NCBI GenBank assembly: GCA_963529855.1
Contig: CAURZK010000004.1
Location: forward strand, 307,533-371,532
DNA: 64,000 nt
Source: 34-65-8 sp963529855
GTDB lineage: Bacteria; Pseudomonadota; Alphaproteobacteria; Sphingomonadales; Sphingomonadaceae
Direction of reading: 5' to 3'
Each line of letters opens with the position of its first letter. The stretch's first letter is position 1. Positions 18,434 to 27,990 of this stretch are shown piece by piece. A program made the translations under genes and the position numbers. Under the pieces are notes generated by a model that saw only the letters and a list, made by a program, of their open reading frames with translations, was not told the origin of the DNA and ran no database searches.

Positions 18434-19236
18434 GCGAAATCGCCCCATTCGAACGTGCCGCGATAGCTTTCCGCCGCCGGGCCGGTCATCAGGATCGGGC
18501 CAGTACCAGCCCAGGCTATCGTCAGCCGGCCCCCCGGCAGATCGACCGCGACGGGCGAGTTCACCAGCTTGCGCCGGATCGCGGCAACGGCGGTGGCACA
18601 GGCGCCGGTTCCGCAAGCGCGGGTCAGCCCGGCGCCGCGTTCCCAAACGCGCAGGCGGATCGTGCCATTTTCGACCGTCGCGACGTTTACGTTGATGCGC
18701 TCCGGGAAAAGCGGGTCATGCTCGATCTGCGGACCGAGCCGGTCCAGCGGCACGGCGTCGCAATCGGGTACGAAGAATATCGCATGCGGGTTGCCGACGT
18801 TCACCGCGGCGGGGCGCTCCAGTTCGTCCCATCCGACCGGCAATTCGCGGGTATCGGCGGCATGGGCGAGGGGGATCGCGTCCCATTCAAACCGGGGCGC
18901 GCCCATATCTACCGTGGCGCCGCCATCGGCCGGTCGCAGGCCGATGACACCGCCAGTCGTTTCGACCTCCGCCTCCGCTCCGTGAAGCAGCGCGACCGCG
19001 CGGCTGGCATTGCCACACGCCTCGACCTCTCCGCCGTCGGGATTGAAGATGCGCATGGCAAAATCGGCACGCTGCGAGGGTTCGAGCAGGATGAGCTGGT
19101 CGCAGCCGACACCGGTATGGCGATCCGCCAGGCGCGCCGCCATCGCGCCGCTGATCGGCGGAAGCCGCTGCGCGCGCGCGTCGAGCACGACGAAGTCGTT
19201 GCCCAAGCCATGCATCTTGACGAACGGAACGCGCAT
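18430..19236 (-). CDS. dapF: Diaminopimelate epimerase
   Basis: DapF converts LL- to meso-diaminopimelate for lysine and peptidoglycan synthesis. The two catalytic cysteines are Cys74 in ACGNASRA and Cys208 in RACGTGACA. The N-terminus FVKMHGLGNDFVVLDAR is diagnostic. The product has 268 residues from the ATG at 19236; an ATG at 19248 adds four residues. It heads the dapF-mtaB-ftsY-yciB run. Confidence 0.95.
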   Translation of the reverse strand: MRVPFVKMHGLGNDFVVLDARAQRLPPISGAMAARLADRHTGVGCDQLILLEPSQRADFAMRIFNPDGGEVEACGNASRAVALLHGAEAEVETTGGVIGLRPADGGATVDMGAPRFEWDAIPLAHAADTRELPVGWDELERPAAVNVGNPHAIFFVPDCDAVPLDRLGPQIEHDPLFPERINVNVATVENGTIRLRVWERGAGLTRACGTGACATAVAAIRRKLVNSPVAVDLPGGRLTIAWAGTGPILMTGPAAESYRGTFEWGDFA

Positions 19237-19298
19237 TGCGCCCGGCATCTAGGGGTAGCCTCGCGCCGCGTCCAGTGCGCGGGGCGGGGGTAGGCCCG

Positions 19299-20930
19299 TC
19301 ACGCCTCGCGGGCGTTGACGCTTGCCTGCACTGGGCCTGGGGCGATAGCGACCGGAACGGGGCCTGGCGCAGGGGCCGGGGCCAGTCGTCCCATTGCGCC
19401 CAACCGCGCGCGTACCGCGGCGGCGTTTTCGGGCTTTCCGTAGTGGTAGCCCTGACCTTTCAAACTGCGAAAGCCGGTCAATTCTCGCAGAATTTCGGCA
19501 TCCTCGATCCCTTCGGCCGTGATCGGCAGCTTGAGCCCGTCGCCCAGCCGTACGATCGCATCGAGGATCTGCGCGCCCGAGGCATTTTCACGCAGCTCGC
19601 TCACGAAAGTTCGGTCGATCTTGAGCTGGTCGAACGGCAGGCTGCGTAGCTGCGACAGGCTCGAATAACCGGTGCCGAAATCGTCCAGGCTGATCCGCAC
19701 GCCCTGGTTGCGCAAGCTCGTGATCAGCGAACGGACCATGGTGATGTTTTCGTGCAGGCAGCTTTCGGTAATTTCGATTTCCAGCCGGCTGGGCGGGAAA
19801 TTGTGCTTCACCAGCAGCTTGAGCAAGCGTTGCGAGAACCACGGATCGCGCAACTGGACCGGCGATATGTTGACCGCCAGGCGCAGTGCCGGGTCCCATT
19901 CCTTCGCATCCTCGAGCGCGCGCGCGATCAGCTGTTCGGAAAGTTCCGCGATCTGGCCGATCTCTTCGGCCACCGGAATGAACACGCTCGGTCCGAGGCT
20001 GCCCATTTCGCGGCAGTTCCAGCGCGCCAGCATTTCGAACCCGACCAGGTCGCCCGTCTCCAGGTCGACCTGTTGTTCGTAGAAAGGTACGAATTCGCCC
20101 TGTTCGACCCCGCGGCGGACCGCCCGTTCCAGCTTGTGCCGGAAACGCAGTTCGCTTTCCATCTGAGGTTCGAACCAGAAATATCCGTTCTTGCCGCGCT
20201 TTTTCGCGTGGTACATCGCAATGTCGGACTTGTGCATCAGCGCCTTGGCATCGCCAGTGACTGGATCGGCCAGGGCCGCCACATTGGTGGCAATGCCGAC
20301 CGATACTGTCACCTCGATCGATGTTCCGTCGATCAGGATCGGCGCGCCGATCCGTTCGATCAGGCGCGCGGCAAAATTATCGATCTCTTCGCCAGCACTG
20401 GAGGCATACGGCACCACGCATGCGAACTCGTCGCCGCCGAGGCGGGCAACCAGCGCGTCATGCGGAACGAGGGCGGCAATGCGTTCCGATGCTGCTCGCA
20501 GCACTTGATCGCCCGCCACGTGCCCATACAGATCATTGATTTGCTTGAAGTTATCGAGATCGATCATGAGGAAGGCCACGCCTTGCGAGCGCTTGCCCTG
20601 CGATTCGATCAGTCCATCGGTTGCCGCCGCGATCGTCCGGCGGTTGAGGCAGCCGGTCAGTGGGTCGGTTTCGGCCAGCTTGCGCGCCTGTTCTTCCGCC
20701 AGCTTGCGCTGTTCGATCTCGCGCAGCAGCTCGTTGTAGCGGCGCCAGCCGAAGATGATCAGCGCGATATTCAGCAGCAGGGCATTGACCAACAGGGTGT
20801 CGGGCCCTTCGCCCACGCCGGCCCAGCTTTGCACGACCTTGGGCAGCACCGAACTGCCGGTGCCCACGAACATAAGAACCGCGGCGGACGCCACCCCGAG
20901 CGCGACGAGATCGCGGTCAGCGCGTTGCAT
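19299..20930 (-). CDS. Membrane-anchored diguanylate cyclase/phosphodiesterase (GGDEF-EAL)
   Basis: This is a c-di-GMP metabolism protein. Two N-terminal membrane helices (about 7-25 and 45-62) are followed by a short coiled linker. The GGDEF domain has an intact RLGGDEF (165-169), and the EAL domain has its signature written EML (299-301), with DDFGTGYSS, KIDR and AEGIE preserved. No RxxD inhibitory site precedes GGDEF. Both activities are therefore plausible. The ATG at 20930 has GGAA six bases upstream; a GTG at 21011 would add 27 residues and has poor ribosome-site spacing. The C-terminus is a Pro/Ala/Val tail of low complexity. Confidence 0.9.
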   Translation of the reverse strand: MQRADRDLVALGVASAAVLMFVGTGSSVLPKVVQSWAGVGEGPDTLLVNALLLNIALIIFGWRRYNELLREIEQRKLAEEQARKLAETDPLTGCLNRRTIAAATDGLIESQGKRSQGVAFLMIDLDNFKQINDLYGHVAGDQVLRAASERIAALVPHDALVARLGGDEFACVVPYASSAGEEIDNFAARLIERIGAPILIDGTSIEVTVSVGIATNVAALADPVTGDAKALMHKSDIAMYHAKKRGKNGYFWFEPQMESELRFRHKLERAVRRGVEQGEFVPFYEQQVDLETGDLVGFEMLARWNCREMGSLGPSVFIPVAEEIGQIAELSEQLIARALEDAKEWDPALRLAVNISPVQLRDPWFSQRLLKLLVKHNFPPSRLEIEITESCLHENITMVRSLITSLRNQGVRISLDDFGTGYSSLSQLRSLPFDQLKIDRTFVSELRENASGAQILDAIVRLGDGLKLPITAEGIEDAEILRELTGFRSLKGQGYHYGKPENAAAVRARLGAMGRLAPAPAPGPVPVAIAPGPVQASVNAREA

Positions 20931-21109
20931 TTCACGTTCCGGTGCAGTTTCCAACGCGCCTATCCATTCCACGGCTAGCTTTGCAGCCGTGCCCCCGAAG
21001 CAAGCGACCACCTCCGCTATCGCAGCAGCACCTGAAAAAGCGGTTAACTGGTGCCAGCTCGCCCGCTAACGGTTCGGCCCAACGAACAGGGTTGAAGCAG
21101 GAGAATGTC

Positions 21110-21520
21110 GTGGTGCGTTATTGGCTGATGAAATCGGAACCCGACGTCTATGGCTGGGACGATCTCGAGGCCGAGGGCGAGGGTACCTGGGACGGGGTGC
21201 GCAATCACCGCGCCAAAAACAATCTGGCTGCCATGGAAGTTGGTGACCAGGCGTTGTTCTATCATTCCAATATCGGTTTGGAGATGGTCGGCATCGTTGC
21301 AATATCGGTTGCAGGCATCGCCGACCCGACCGACCCCGATGGCAAGTGGGCAGCGGTCAAGGTGAAGCCGGTGCGTAAACTGAAACGGCCGGTCACGCTG
21401 AAGCAGGTCAAGGCCGAACCCCGCCTCGCCGACATGGAACTGGTGCGCCTGTCCCGCTTGTCCGTGAGTGAAGTGACACCGGACGAATGGGCCGTCGTGC
21501 TGGAAATGGCGGGGGAGTAG
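21110..21520 (+). CDS. EVE domain-containing protein
   Basis: The 136-residue protein is a single EVE (PUA-like) domain: YWLMKSEPDVYGWDDL at the N-terminus, then WDGVRNHRAKNNL and GDQALFYHS. EVE domains are thought to bind modified nucleobases in DNA or RNA, and their exact role in proteobacteria is not settled. I chose the GTG at 21110 because GCAGGAG lies seven bases upstream and family members begin just before YWLMKSEP. Confidence 0.88.
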   Translation: MVRYWLMKSEPDVYGWDDLEAEGEGTWDGVRNHRAKNNLAAMEVGDQALFYHSNIGLEMVGIVAISVAGIADPTDPDGKWAAVKVKPVRKLKRPVTLKQVKAEPRLADMELVRLSRLSVSEVTPDEWAVVLEMAGE

Positions 21521-21606
21521 AGCGGGCCTGGGTCAGCGCTGTCCCACCATGCGACGCCGCGAATTGGGCGGGAGCACAATGGTTAGCAATGTGTTAACGC
21601 GGTCAT

Positions 21607-21798
21607 ATGAGAAGATCGCTAGTCCTAACCGACGAAAGTGCCCGCCACTGGTTTCGCGCAATCCTGCCGCCGCAGGTCGCTACCGGTCGCGACGCCGCCC
21701 CTGAGCAGCAGGAGCGCAAACCGGTAGGCAGCGACTTGCGCCGTTTCTTTACGACTTACTGCGCCAGTCTGGTCGTCGTGACGATCCTGATCGCCTGA
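21607..21798 (+). CDS. Small membrane-anchored hypothetical protein
   Basis: This is a 63-residue open frame starting at ATG 21607. Its C-terminal 20 residues (FFTTYCASLVVVTILIA at the end) form a hydrophobic helix preceded by basic and acidic residues (SDLRRF). Short proteins of this shape, ending in one helix, are common in sphingomonads, but I recognise no named family. The gene sits alone between the EVE gene and the convergent MFS gene, whose stop directly abuts it. Confidence 0.45.
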   Translation: MRRSLVLTDESARHWFRAILPPQVATGRDAAPEQQERKPVGSDLRRFFTTYCASLVVVTILIA

Positions 21799-23160
21799 TC
21801 ACATTGCCTTGAGCACGGCTGCCTGCTCGGCGGTGTACAAGCGCTGACCCAGCCAGGCCGAAAACAGGCACATTGCCGCGCTGAGCAGGACCTGGTCTAC
21901 GATCGCTACGTCCGCAGCGCTTAGCCCGGTGGCGAGCAGGGACCCGGCCACCATTGCGCCCGAATTGACAATATTGTTCGCCGCGATGGTCCGCGCGGTT
22001 TGGGTTTTGGGCACGAAAGTCGTGAGGAAGGCATAAAGCGGCACCACGAACATGCCCCCGGCTACCGCGATGCCAAGCAAGCTCAGCAACAATGGGATGG
22101 CGAGCGGCTGGGCGAGGAATGCAGCCACGTCGTACAGCTGGTCGCCCGGTAAAGGCACCCACGCGCGGCAGATGAGGTAGAACGCGACGACGAACAGGCC
22201 CATGACCACGACGGACACCGGCGAATAGCGTGCCGACACCGTGCCCTTGAGCAGAGCGTTCACGGACACCGATCCAATCGCTACCCCGATCGAGAAGATC
22301 ACCAGGAACAGGCTGGCCACCTCCTTGCTGGCGGTCAGCACGTTTTTCGCCAGCGGGGGGAACTGAATGAAAAGCACTGCACCGATGGTCCAGAAGAAAC
22401 TGATCGCCATGATCGCCAGGAATACCCGCCGGTCGTGCATCGTATTGCGCACGAGCACGAACGAAGATCGCAAGACGTTGAAATCGATGGCTTCCGGCTC
22501 CCCCTGGGGCGGCGCAGGGGGCACGTGGCGGGATGTGAGATAACCGGCGATGGCGATCAGCACTACCAGAATCGCTGCCGCCTCGACCGCGATCCATCCG
22601 GCCAGGATAGTGCCGAACAGGATCGCGATATAGGTACCGGCCTCGACCAGTCCCGTGCCCGCCAGCACCTCGTCATCATGCAGGTGCTGGGGCAGGATCG
22701 CGTACTTGATCGGGCCGAAAAACGTCGAATGCACCCCCATCGCGAACAGTGCGGCCAGCAGCAGCGGGATCGCGGCCTGGGCGGCGAGCGGATGGGGCGA
22801 CGCGACGCAGCGCCCTGCGGCCGTAGCGCATTCCAAGTTCTGCCAGGCGATGAACAGTCCGGCTGCGCCAACCAGCATGATGCCGATCTCGCATGCCTTC
22901 ACGATGCGGATTATCCGCGCCTTGTCCCGCATGTCGGCCAATTGGCCAGCCAGCGCTGAAAGGACGAAAAAGGGCAGAATGAACACCCCCGAAGCGACCG
23001 CGCTGAACATCGCTTCGTCCGCTTCAGAATTGTAGATGCTGTAAACCACGAACAGCACCATCGCCGTCTTGTAGAGGTTGTCGTTGAACGCATTGAACAA
23101 TTGCGTGACGAACAGCGGCAGGAACCGGCGGCGGCGCAGGATATGCGTCGTGGTAGTCAT
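21799..23160 (-). CDS. MFS transporter, lysophospholipid transporter LplT-like
   Basis: This is a twelve-helix major facilitator. The N-terminus FLPLFVTQLFNAFNDNLYKTAMV and the GQLADMRDKARIIRIVKACEIGIM loop match the LplT group, which flips lysophospholipids across the inner membrane in enterobacteria. The length from ATG 23160 is 453 residues; the open frame upstream is not coding. No acyltransferase gene is adjacent, so the substrate remains inferred from similarity only. Confidence 0.78.
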   Translation of the reverse strand: MTTTTHILRRRRFLPLFVTQLFNAFNDNLYKTAMVLFVVYSIYNSEADEAMFSAVASGVFILPFFVLSALAGQLADMRDKARIIRIVKACEIGIMLVGAAGLFIAWQNLECATAAGRCVASPHPLAAQAAIPLLLAALFAMGVHSTFFGPIKYAILPQHLHDDEVLAGTGLVEAGTYIAILFGTILAGWIAVEAAAILVVLIAIAGYLTSRHVPPAPPQGEPEAIDFNVLRSSFVLVRNTMHDRRVFLAIMAISFFWTIGAVLFIQFPPLAKNVLTASKEVASLFLVIFSIGVAIGSVSVNALLKGTVSARYSPVSVVVMGLFVVAFYLICRAWVPLPGDQLYDVAAFLAQPLAIPLLLSLLGIAVAGGMFVVPLYAFLTTFVPKTQTARTIAANNIVNSGAMVAGSLLATGLSAADVAIVDQVLLSAAMCLFSAWLGQRLYTAEQAAVLKAM

Positions 23161-23262
23161 CGAAACGAAGCGCCCCTGCTGTGGTGCGGACGGTTTAGCG
23201 CGCTCCGCGTGGCGGACAAGGGCCGCTCGCGGCTTTTGCCACGCGGCGATTACGGCTAGTAG

Positions 23263-23865
23263 ATGGCCTTGATGCTCAGCCTGCCCAACATCCTCACCCT
23301 GTCGCGCATCGTCGCGCTGCCACTGCTTGCCTATCTCCTGTGGTGGCCGGGGTGGGAAACCGGATACCTGCTCGCGTTCGTGCTTTACTGCCTGATGGGG
23401 TTCACCGATTACGTCGACGGTTATCTCGCCCGGTCGAGCGGGGCAGTGTCGAAGCTGGGTATTTTCCTCGATCCGATCGCAGACAAGATCATGGTCGCCG
23501 CGGTGATCCTGGTGCTGGCGGCGCAGAATGTGCTGCGCGGACCATACGTGGGCGACATGCACGTGGTGGCTGGGTTGATCATCCTGATGCGCGAGATCGC
23601 GGTTTCAGGCCTGCGGGAATTCCTGGGCGGGCTGCAGGTTTCCGTCCCGGTGTCGAAACTGGCCAAGTGGAAAACCACCTTCCAGCTCGTCGCACTCGGC
23701 TCGCTCATTCTTGGCCAGGGCCTGCCCCGATGGACAGTCATGCTGGGCGAGGTCGAGGCCAACATCCCCCATACCCTTGGCCTGACGACGCTATGGGCCG
23801 CAGCGATCCTGACGCTGGTTACGGGCTGGGATTACCTGCGCGTCGGCCTCAGGCACATGGACTGA
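23263..23865 (+). CDS. pgsA: CDP-diacylglycerol-glycerol-3-phosphate 3-phosphatidyltransferase
   Basis: PgsA makes phosphatidylglycerol phosphate in the inner membrane. The CDP-alcohol phosphotransferase signature is complete: DYVDGYLAR, then G, D and D in KLGIFLDPIADK. The N-terminus LPNILTLSRI is typical. The product has 200 residues. The ATG at 23263 is followed by an alternative ATG at 23272. Confidence 0.93.
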   Translation: MALMLSLPNILTLSRIVALPLLAYLLWWPGWETGYLLAFVLYCLMGFTDYVDGYLARSSGAVSKLGIFLDPIADKIMVAAVILVLAAQNVLRGPYVGDMHVVAGLIILMREIAVSGLREFLGGLQVSVPVSKLAKWKTTFQLVALGSLILGQGLPRWTVMLGEVEANIPHTLGLTTLWAAAILTLVTGWDYLRVGLRHMD

Positions 23866-23867
23866 GA

Positions 23868-24764
23868 TCAACCGGCCCGCAGTTCGCCCGCCAGCAAGCG
23901 AAAGTCGTCTGCGCGGGGGGAGTTCTTGCGCCAGATCAGGGTGATTTCGCGCTTCGCCGCATTCGACTTGAGCGGCCGGGCGACGACCTGCGTGCCGGTA
24001 AGGATGCCCGCCTCGATCGCCATTTCGGGCAGCATGGTGAGACCGAGGTCGTTGTCGACCATCTGCACCAGCGTGTGGAGGGAGGTGCCGATCATCGTTG
24101 CCGAGGCGCGCAGTTCAGGCCGGTTGCATGCGGCGAGGGCGTGTTCCTTGAGGCAGTGCCCGTCTTCCAGCAGCAGCAGGCGCCCCTCGTCGATCATCGA
24201 TGGCGGGACCAGCGCGGGGGGATCGCGCGGATCGTCCTTGGGGAAAGCCACATAAAGCGCGTCGTCGCCGATGTGCTCCATTTCGACGTCGCCGGTGGTG
24301 AAGGGCAGAGCAAGCAGCACGCAGTCGACCCGGCCATGATGCAGGCTTTCGACCGCGTCGTGGCTGGTTTCCTCGCGCAGGAACAACTTGAGGTCCGGTC
24401 GCTCGCGCCGCAGCCGCGGCAGGATACGCGGCAGCATGAACGGTGCGATTGTCGGAATGACGCTCATCCGCAGGGAACCGGACAGGGGCTTGCCGCTGGC
24501 CTGGACGAGGTCGACGAGTTCTTCCGATTCGCGCAGCAAGCGATGCGCCTTGGCGACGACCTGCTCGCCGAGTGCAGTGAACCGCACGACGCGGCGGCTG
24601 CGTTCCACCAGAGTCACGCCCAGCAGCGTCTCCAGCTCGCGAATGCCCGCCGACAGCGTCGATTGCGAAACGAAGCTTGCATCGGCGGCGCGGCCGAAAT
24701 GCCCGTGCTGATGCAGCGCCACAAGGTACTGCAGCTGCTTGATCGTCGGCAGATAGGTGCTCAC
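23868..24764 (-). CDS. oxyR: Hydrogen peroxide-inducible regulator OxyR
   Basis: This is a LysR-type regulator. The N-terminal winged helix is at about residues 5-65 (QLQYLVALHQHGHFGRAADASFVSQSTLSAGI). The effector domain contains Cys204 in EDGHCLKEH and Cys213 in ALAAC, nine residues apart exactly as in the peroxide-sensing pair Cys199/Cys208 of E. coli OxyR, with the GHCL motif conserved. The product has 298 residues. Its start is four bases from the rnd stop, so the two probably form one unit. The usual target genes (katG, ahpC) are not adjacent. Confidence 0.88.
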   Translation of the reverse strand: MSTYLPTIKQLQYLVALHQHGHFGRAADASFVSQSTLSAGIRELETLLGVTLVERSRRVVRFTALGEQVVAKAHRLLRESEELVDLVQASGKPLSGSLRMSVIPTIAPFMLPRILPRLRRERPDLKLFLREETSHDAVESLHHGRVDCVLLALPFTTGDVEMEHIGDDALYVAFPKDDPRDPPALVPPSMIDEGRLLLLEDGHCLKEHALAACNRPELRASATMIGTSLHTLVQMVDNDLGLTMLPEMAIEAGILTGTQVVARPLKSNAAKREITLIWRKNSPRADDFRLLAGELRAG

Positions 24765-24768
24765 GCGG

Positions 24769-25971
24769 TCATTCCGCCGCCTGCGCCTCGCGCATTTCGC
24801 TGTGAACGGTGTCGATGTGGGTCATCAGCAAGCGGCCTCGCTTGACCGCGAAGGCCAGCTTGCCCTCGACCAGCTCCAGCGCGTCGCGCCCGAAAACCTC
24901 ATATCGCCACCCCTCCAGCACTGGCAGGTCGCGGGCGCCGGCAGCCAGCGCCTCCATCTCTTCCGACCGGGTCAGCAAACGGGACGCGACGTCGATTTCG
25001 CGGCTGCGGATCTTGAGCAGCAGCTTGAGCAGATCGGCAACCAGCGCGCCTTCCTTGCCCAGCGGGGCGCCGCGCTTTTCCTTGGCGGGCATTTCTTCCG
25101 GCGTCAGCGGCACGGCCTTTTCCAGCACTTTCATCAGCCGCTTGCCGATGTCGTTGTCGCGCCAGGCGTTGGACAGACCGCGCACCTTGGTCAGGTCGGC
25201 CTGCTGCTTGGGCGGGTGGCTGGCGATATCGGCCAGCGTTTCATCCCGCATGATCCGGCCGCGGGGGATATCCTTGTGCTGCGCTTCCTGTTCGCGCCAG
25301 GCGGCAAGGGCGCGCAGCCGGCCCAGGACCTGCGGATTGCGCCCGGCCTGACGGATACGCTTCCACGCGCTTTCGGGATCGGTGCGGTAATTGTCCGGGT
25401 CGGCGAGCTTTTCCATCTCGGCGTCCAGCCAGGCGCCGCGGCCGGTCTTGATCAGCTTCTTGAGGATTTTGGGGAAAATTTTGGCCAAATGCGTAACGTC
25501 GCCGATGGCATATTCGACCTGCCGTTCCGTCAACGGCCGGCGGCTCCAGTCGGTGAAACGCGCACCCTTGTCGATTGTCAGCCCCAGCCAGGATTCGACC
25601 AGGTTGGCATAACCGATCTGTTCCGACTGGCTGACCGCCATCATGGCGATCTGCGTGTCGAAGATCGGATGCGGCGTGGTGCCGGTGAGGTTGTAGATGA
25701 TCTCGACATCCTGCCCGCCTGCATGGAAGACCTTCAGAACGTCTTCATTGTCGCACATCAGTTCGAGCAGAGGGGCCAGGTCGATGCCGTCGGCCATCGG
25801 ATCGATCGCCGCAGCTTCTTCCGAATTGCCGATCTGGATGAGGCACAGCTCGGGCCAATAAGTGTTCTCGCGCATGAATTCGGTGTCGACGCACACGAAG
25901 TCGGATTCGGCGAGGCGGGCGCAAAGCTCTTCAAGCTGCGCGGTAGTGGTGATCAGGTCGTGTATTTTCAT
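24769..25971 (-). CDS. rnd: Ribonuclease D
   Basis: RNase D is a 3'-5' exoribonuclease that trims tRNA precursors. The DEDDy exonuclease domain shows DTE (29-31), FDTQIAMM and YAIGDVTHL. An HRDC domain follows (about residues 205-285), then a C-terminal helical region. The product has 400 residues. Confidence 0.93.
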   Translation of the reverse strand: MKIHDLITTTAQLEELCARLAESDFVCVDTEFMRENTYWPELCLIQIGNSEEAAAIDPMADGIDLAPLLELMCDNEDVLKVFHAGGQDVEIIYNLTGTTPHPIFDTQIAMMAVSQSEQIGYANLVESWLGLTIDKGARFTDWSRRPLTERQVEYAIGDVTHLAKIFPKILKKLIKTGRGAWLDAEMEKLADPDNYRTDPESAWKRIRQAGRNPQVLGRLRALAAWREQEAQHKDIPRGRIMRDETLADIASHPPKQQADLTKVRGLSNAWRDNDIGKRLMKVLEKAVPLTPEEMPAKEKRGAPLGKEGALVADLLKLLLKIRSREIDVASRLLTRSEEMEALAAGARDLPVLEGWRYEVFGRDALELVEGKLAFAVKRGRLLMTHIDTVHSEMREAQAAE

Positions 25972-26132
25972 CGTTCTATTCAGTCTGCGGGCGGAGTACC
26001 GCCGCTCGGGGCCATTCCCATGGGCAGGCTGCTTGACAAAGCAGGCAGCATCCCCTGTTAGCGCGCGCGATTCCTGCTAAGGCAGCGCGCCCGCGCCCTA
26101 GCGCCATAGCTCCGAAATTGGAAAGAGTTTAG

Positions 26133-27914
26133 ATGCACGCCTATCGTACCCACACTTGTGCTGCGCTGACCGATGCTGATGTTGGCGAAACCGTCCGTTT
26201 GTCGGGGTGGGTGCACAACAAGCGCGATCATGGCGGGGTCCTGTTCATCGACTTGCGCGATCATTACGGCATCACCCAGGTCGTTGCCGACAGTGACAGC
26301 CCGGCTCTTCCGGCACTGGAAAAGGTCCGCCTGGAATCGGTTGTGACGATCGAGGGGACTGTGAAGGCACGGGCCGATGCCGCGGTGAACCCAAATCTGC
26401 CAACGGGCGGTATCGAAGTTTTCGCACGGGATGTGACTGTGCAGAGCGCGGCTTCCGACCTGCCATTGATCGTCAATTCGGCAGAGGACTATCCCGAGGA
26501 AACCCGCCTCAAGTATCGCTTCGTGGATTTGCGGCGCGAGCGGCTGCACAAGAATATCGTCCTGCGCTCGAACGTGATTGCATCGCTGCGCCGCCGCATG
26601 ATCGAGCAGGGCTTCACTGAATTCCAGACCCCGATCCTGGGCGCATCCAGCCCTGAAGGTGCGCGCGATTATCTCGTCCCCAGCCGCCTCCATCCGGGTC
26701 GCTTCTATGCGCTTCCCCAGGCGCCGCAGATGTTCAAGCAGCTGCTGATGGTCGCGGGGTTCGACCGCTATTTCCAGATCGCACCGTGCTTCCGTGACGA
26801 GGACCTGCGCGCCGATCGCTCGCCGGAATTCTACCAGCTCGACTTCGAAATGAGCTTCGTCACCCAGGAAGACGTGTTCCAGGCGATCGAGCCGGTGCTG
26901 GCCGGCGTGTTCGAGGAATTTTCGGGCGGCAAAAGCGTGACCCCGGCGGGCACGTTCCCCCGGATTCCCTATGCCGAATCGATGCTCAAGTACGGCACCG
27001 ACAAGCCCGACCTGCGCAATCCGCTGATCATTTCGGATGTCACTGAGCATTTCACCCAGAGTGGGTTCGGCCTGTTCGAGAAGATCGTCGGCGGCGGCGG
27101 CCGCGTCCGGGTCGTTCCCGCTCCTGCCACGCACGAGACAAGCCGCAAGTTCTTCGATGACATGAACGACTGGGCGCGCAAGGAAGGCTTTGCCGGCCTC
27201 GGATACGTCACCCGTAAGAACGGCGAATTCGGGGGCCCGATCGCCAAGAACCACGGCGAGGAAGGCATGGCCAAGCTTTATGCCGAGTTGGGGCTGGGTG
27301 AGAACGACGGCCTGTTCTTTGCCGCGGGCAAGGAGAAGGACGCGGCCAAGCTTGCCGGTGCCGCCCGCACCCGCGTGGCTGAGGAACTGGGCCTGATCGA
27401 GGAGGGCTGCTTCAAGTTCTGCTGGATCGTCGACTTCCCGATGTTCGAGTACGACGAAGACGCCAAGAAGGTCGACTTCAGCCACAACCCGTTCTCCATG
27501 CCGCAGGGCGAGCTTGAGGCACTGGAAACGCAGGACCCGCTGACCATCAAGGCATGGCAGTACGATATCGTGTGCAACGGGTACGAGCTGAGCTCGGGCG
27601 CGATCCGGAATCACAAACCGGAAATCATGTACAAGGCGTTCGAGATCGCCGGCTATTCGCAGGCCGATGTCGATGCAAATTTCAGCGGCATGATCGAGGC
27701 ATTCAAGCTGGGCGCCCCGCCACACGGCGGATCTGCCCCCGGCATCGACCGGATTGTGATGCTGCTGGCGGACGAGCCCAACATTCGCGAGGTCATTGCG
27801 TTCCCGCTGAACCAGCGCGCGCAGGACCTGATGATGGGTGCCCCTTCGCAAGTGACACCGCGAGCACTGCGCGATGTGCACATCCGCACGGTCGAAGCGC
27901 CGAAGCCCGACTGA
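26133..27914 (+). CDS. aspS: Aspartyl-tRNA synthetase
   Basis: This is a class II aminoacyl-tRNA synthetase of 593 residues. It has an N-terminal OB-fold anticodon-binding domain (GWVHNKRDHGGVLFIDLRD), motif 2 (FRDEDLRADRSPEFYQLDFEMSF), the bacterial GAD insertion and motif 3 (GAPPHGGSAPGIDRIVML). Whether it is discriminating or also charges tRNA-Asn cannot be decided here. A terminator follows. Confidence 0.96.
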   Translation: MHAYRTHTCAALTDADVGETVRLSGWVHNKRDHGGVLFIDLRDHYGITQVVADSDSPALPALEKVRLESVVTIEGTVKARADAAVNPNLPTGGIEVFARDVTVQSAASDLPLIVNSAEDYPEETRLKYRFVDLRRERLHKNIVLRSNVIASLRRRMIEQGFTEFQTPILGASSPEGARDYLVPSRLHPGRFYALPQAPQMFKQLLMVAGFDRYFQIAPCFRDEDLRADRSPEFYQLDFEMSFVTQEDVFQAIEPVLAGVFEEFSGGKSVTPAGTFPRIPYAESMLKYGTDKPDLRNPLIISDVTEHFTQSGFGLFEKIVGGGGRVRVVPAPATHETSRKFFDDMNDWARKEGFAGLGYVTRKNGEFGGPIAKNHGEEGMAKLYAELGLGENDGLFFAAGKEKDAAKLAGAARTRVAEELGLIEEGCFKFCWIVDFPMFEYDEDAKKVDFSHNPFSMPQGELEALETQDPLTIKAWQYDIVCNGYELSSGAIRNHKPEIMYKAFEIAGYSQADVDANFSGMIEAFKLGAPPHGGSAPGIDRIVMLLADEPNIREVIAFPLNQRAQDLMMGAPSQVTPRALRDVHIRTVEAPKPD

Positions 27915-27933
27915 TCCTGTCGCGGAATCAAAG

Positions 27934-27974
27934 AAAAAGGGGCGCGAAGGTCTGACCCTCGCGCCCCTTTTCTT
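27934..27974. terminator. Bidirectional terminator between aspS and the convergent small gene
   Basis: A long stem with arms around GAAAAAGGGGCGCGAAGG and CCCTCGCGCCCCTTTTC (one internal mismatch, short loop) has A and T tracts on either side, so it can act for aspS on the plus strand and for the gene ending at 27991 on the minus strand. Confidence 0.85.
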
Positions 27975-27990
27975 GTCTAGATCGAAGCGA

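Noticed and set aside
23340..24845. Plus-strand open frame of about 500 codons across pgsA and antisense oxyR
   Set aside because: It runs out of frame through pgsA and antisense through oxyR, both well-supported genes.
26058..27881. Open frame of about 600 codons antisense to aspS
   Set aside because: The composition is that of a shadow frame; aspS on the other strand has all class II synthetase motifs.
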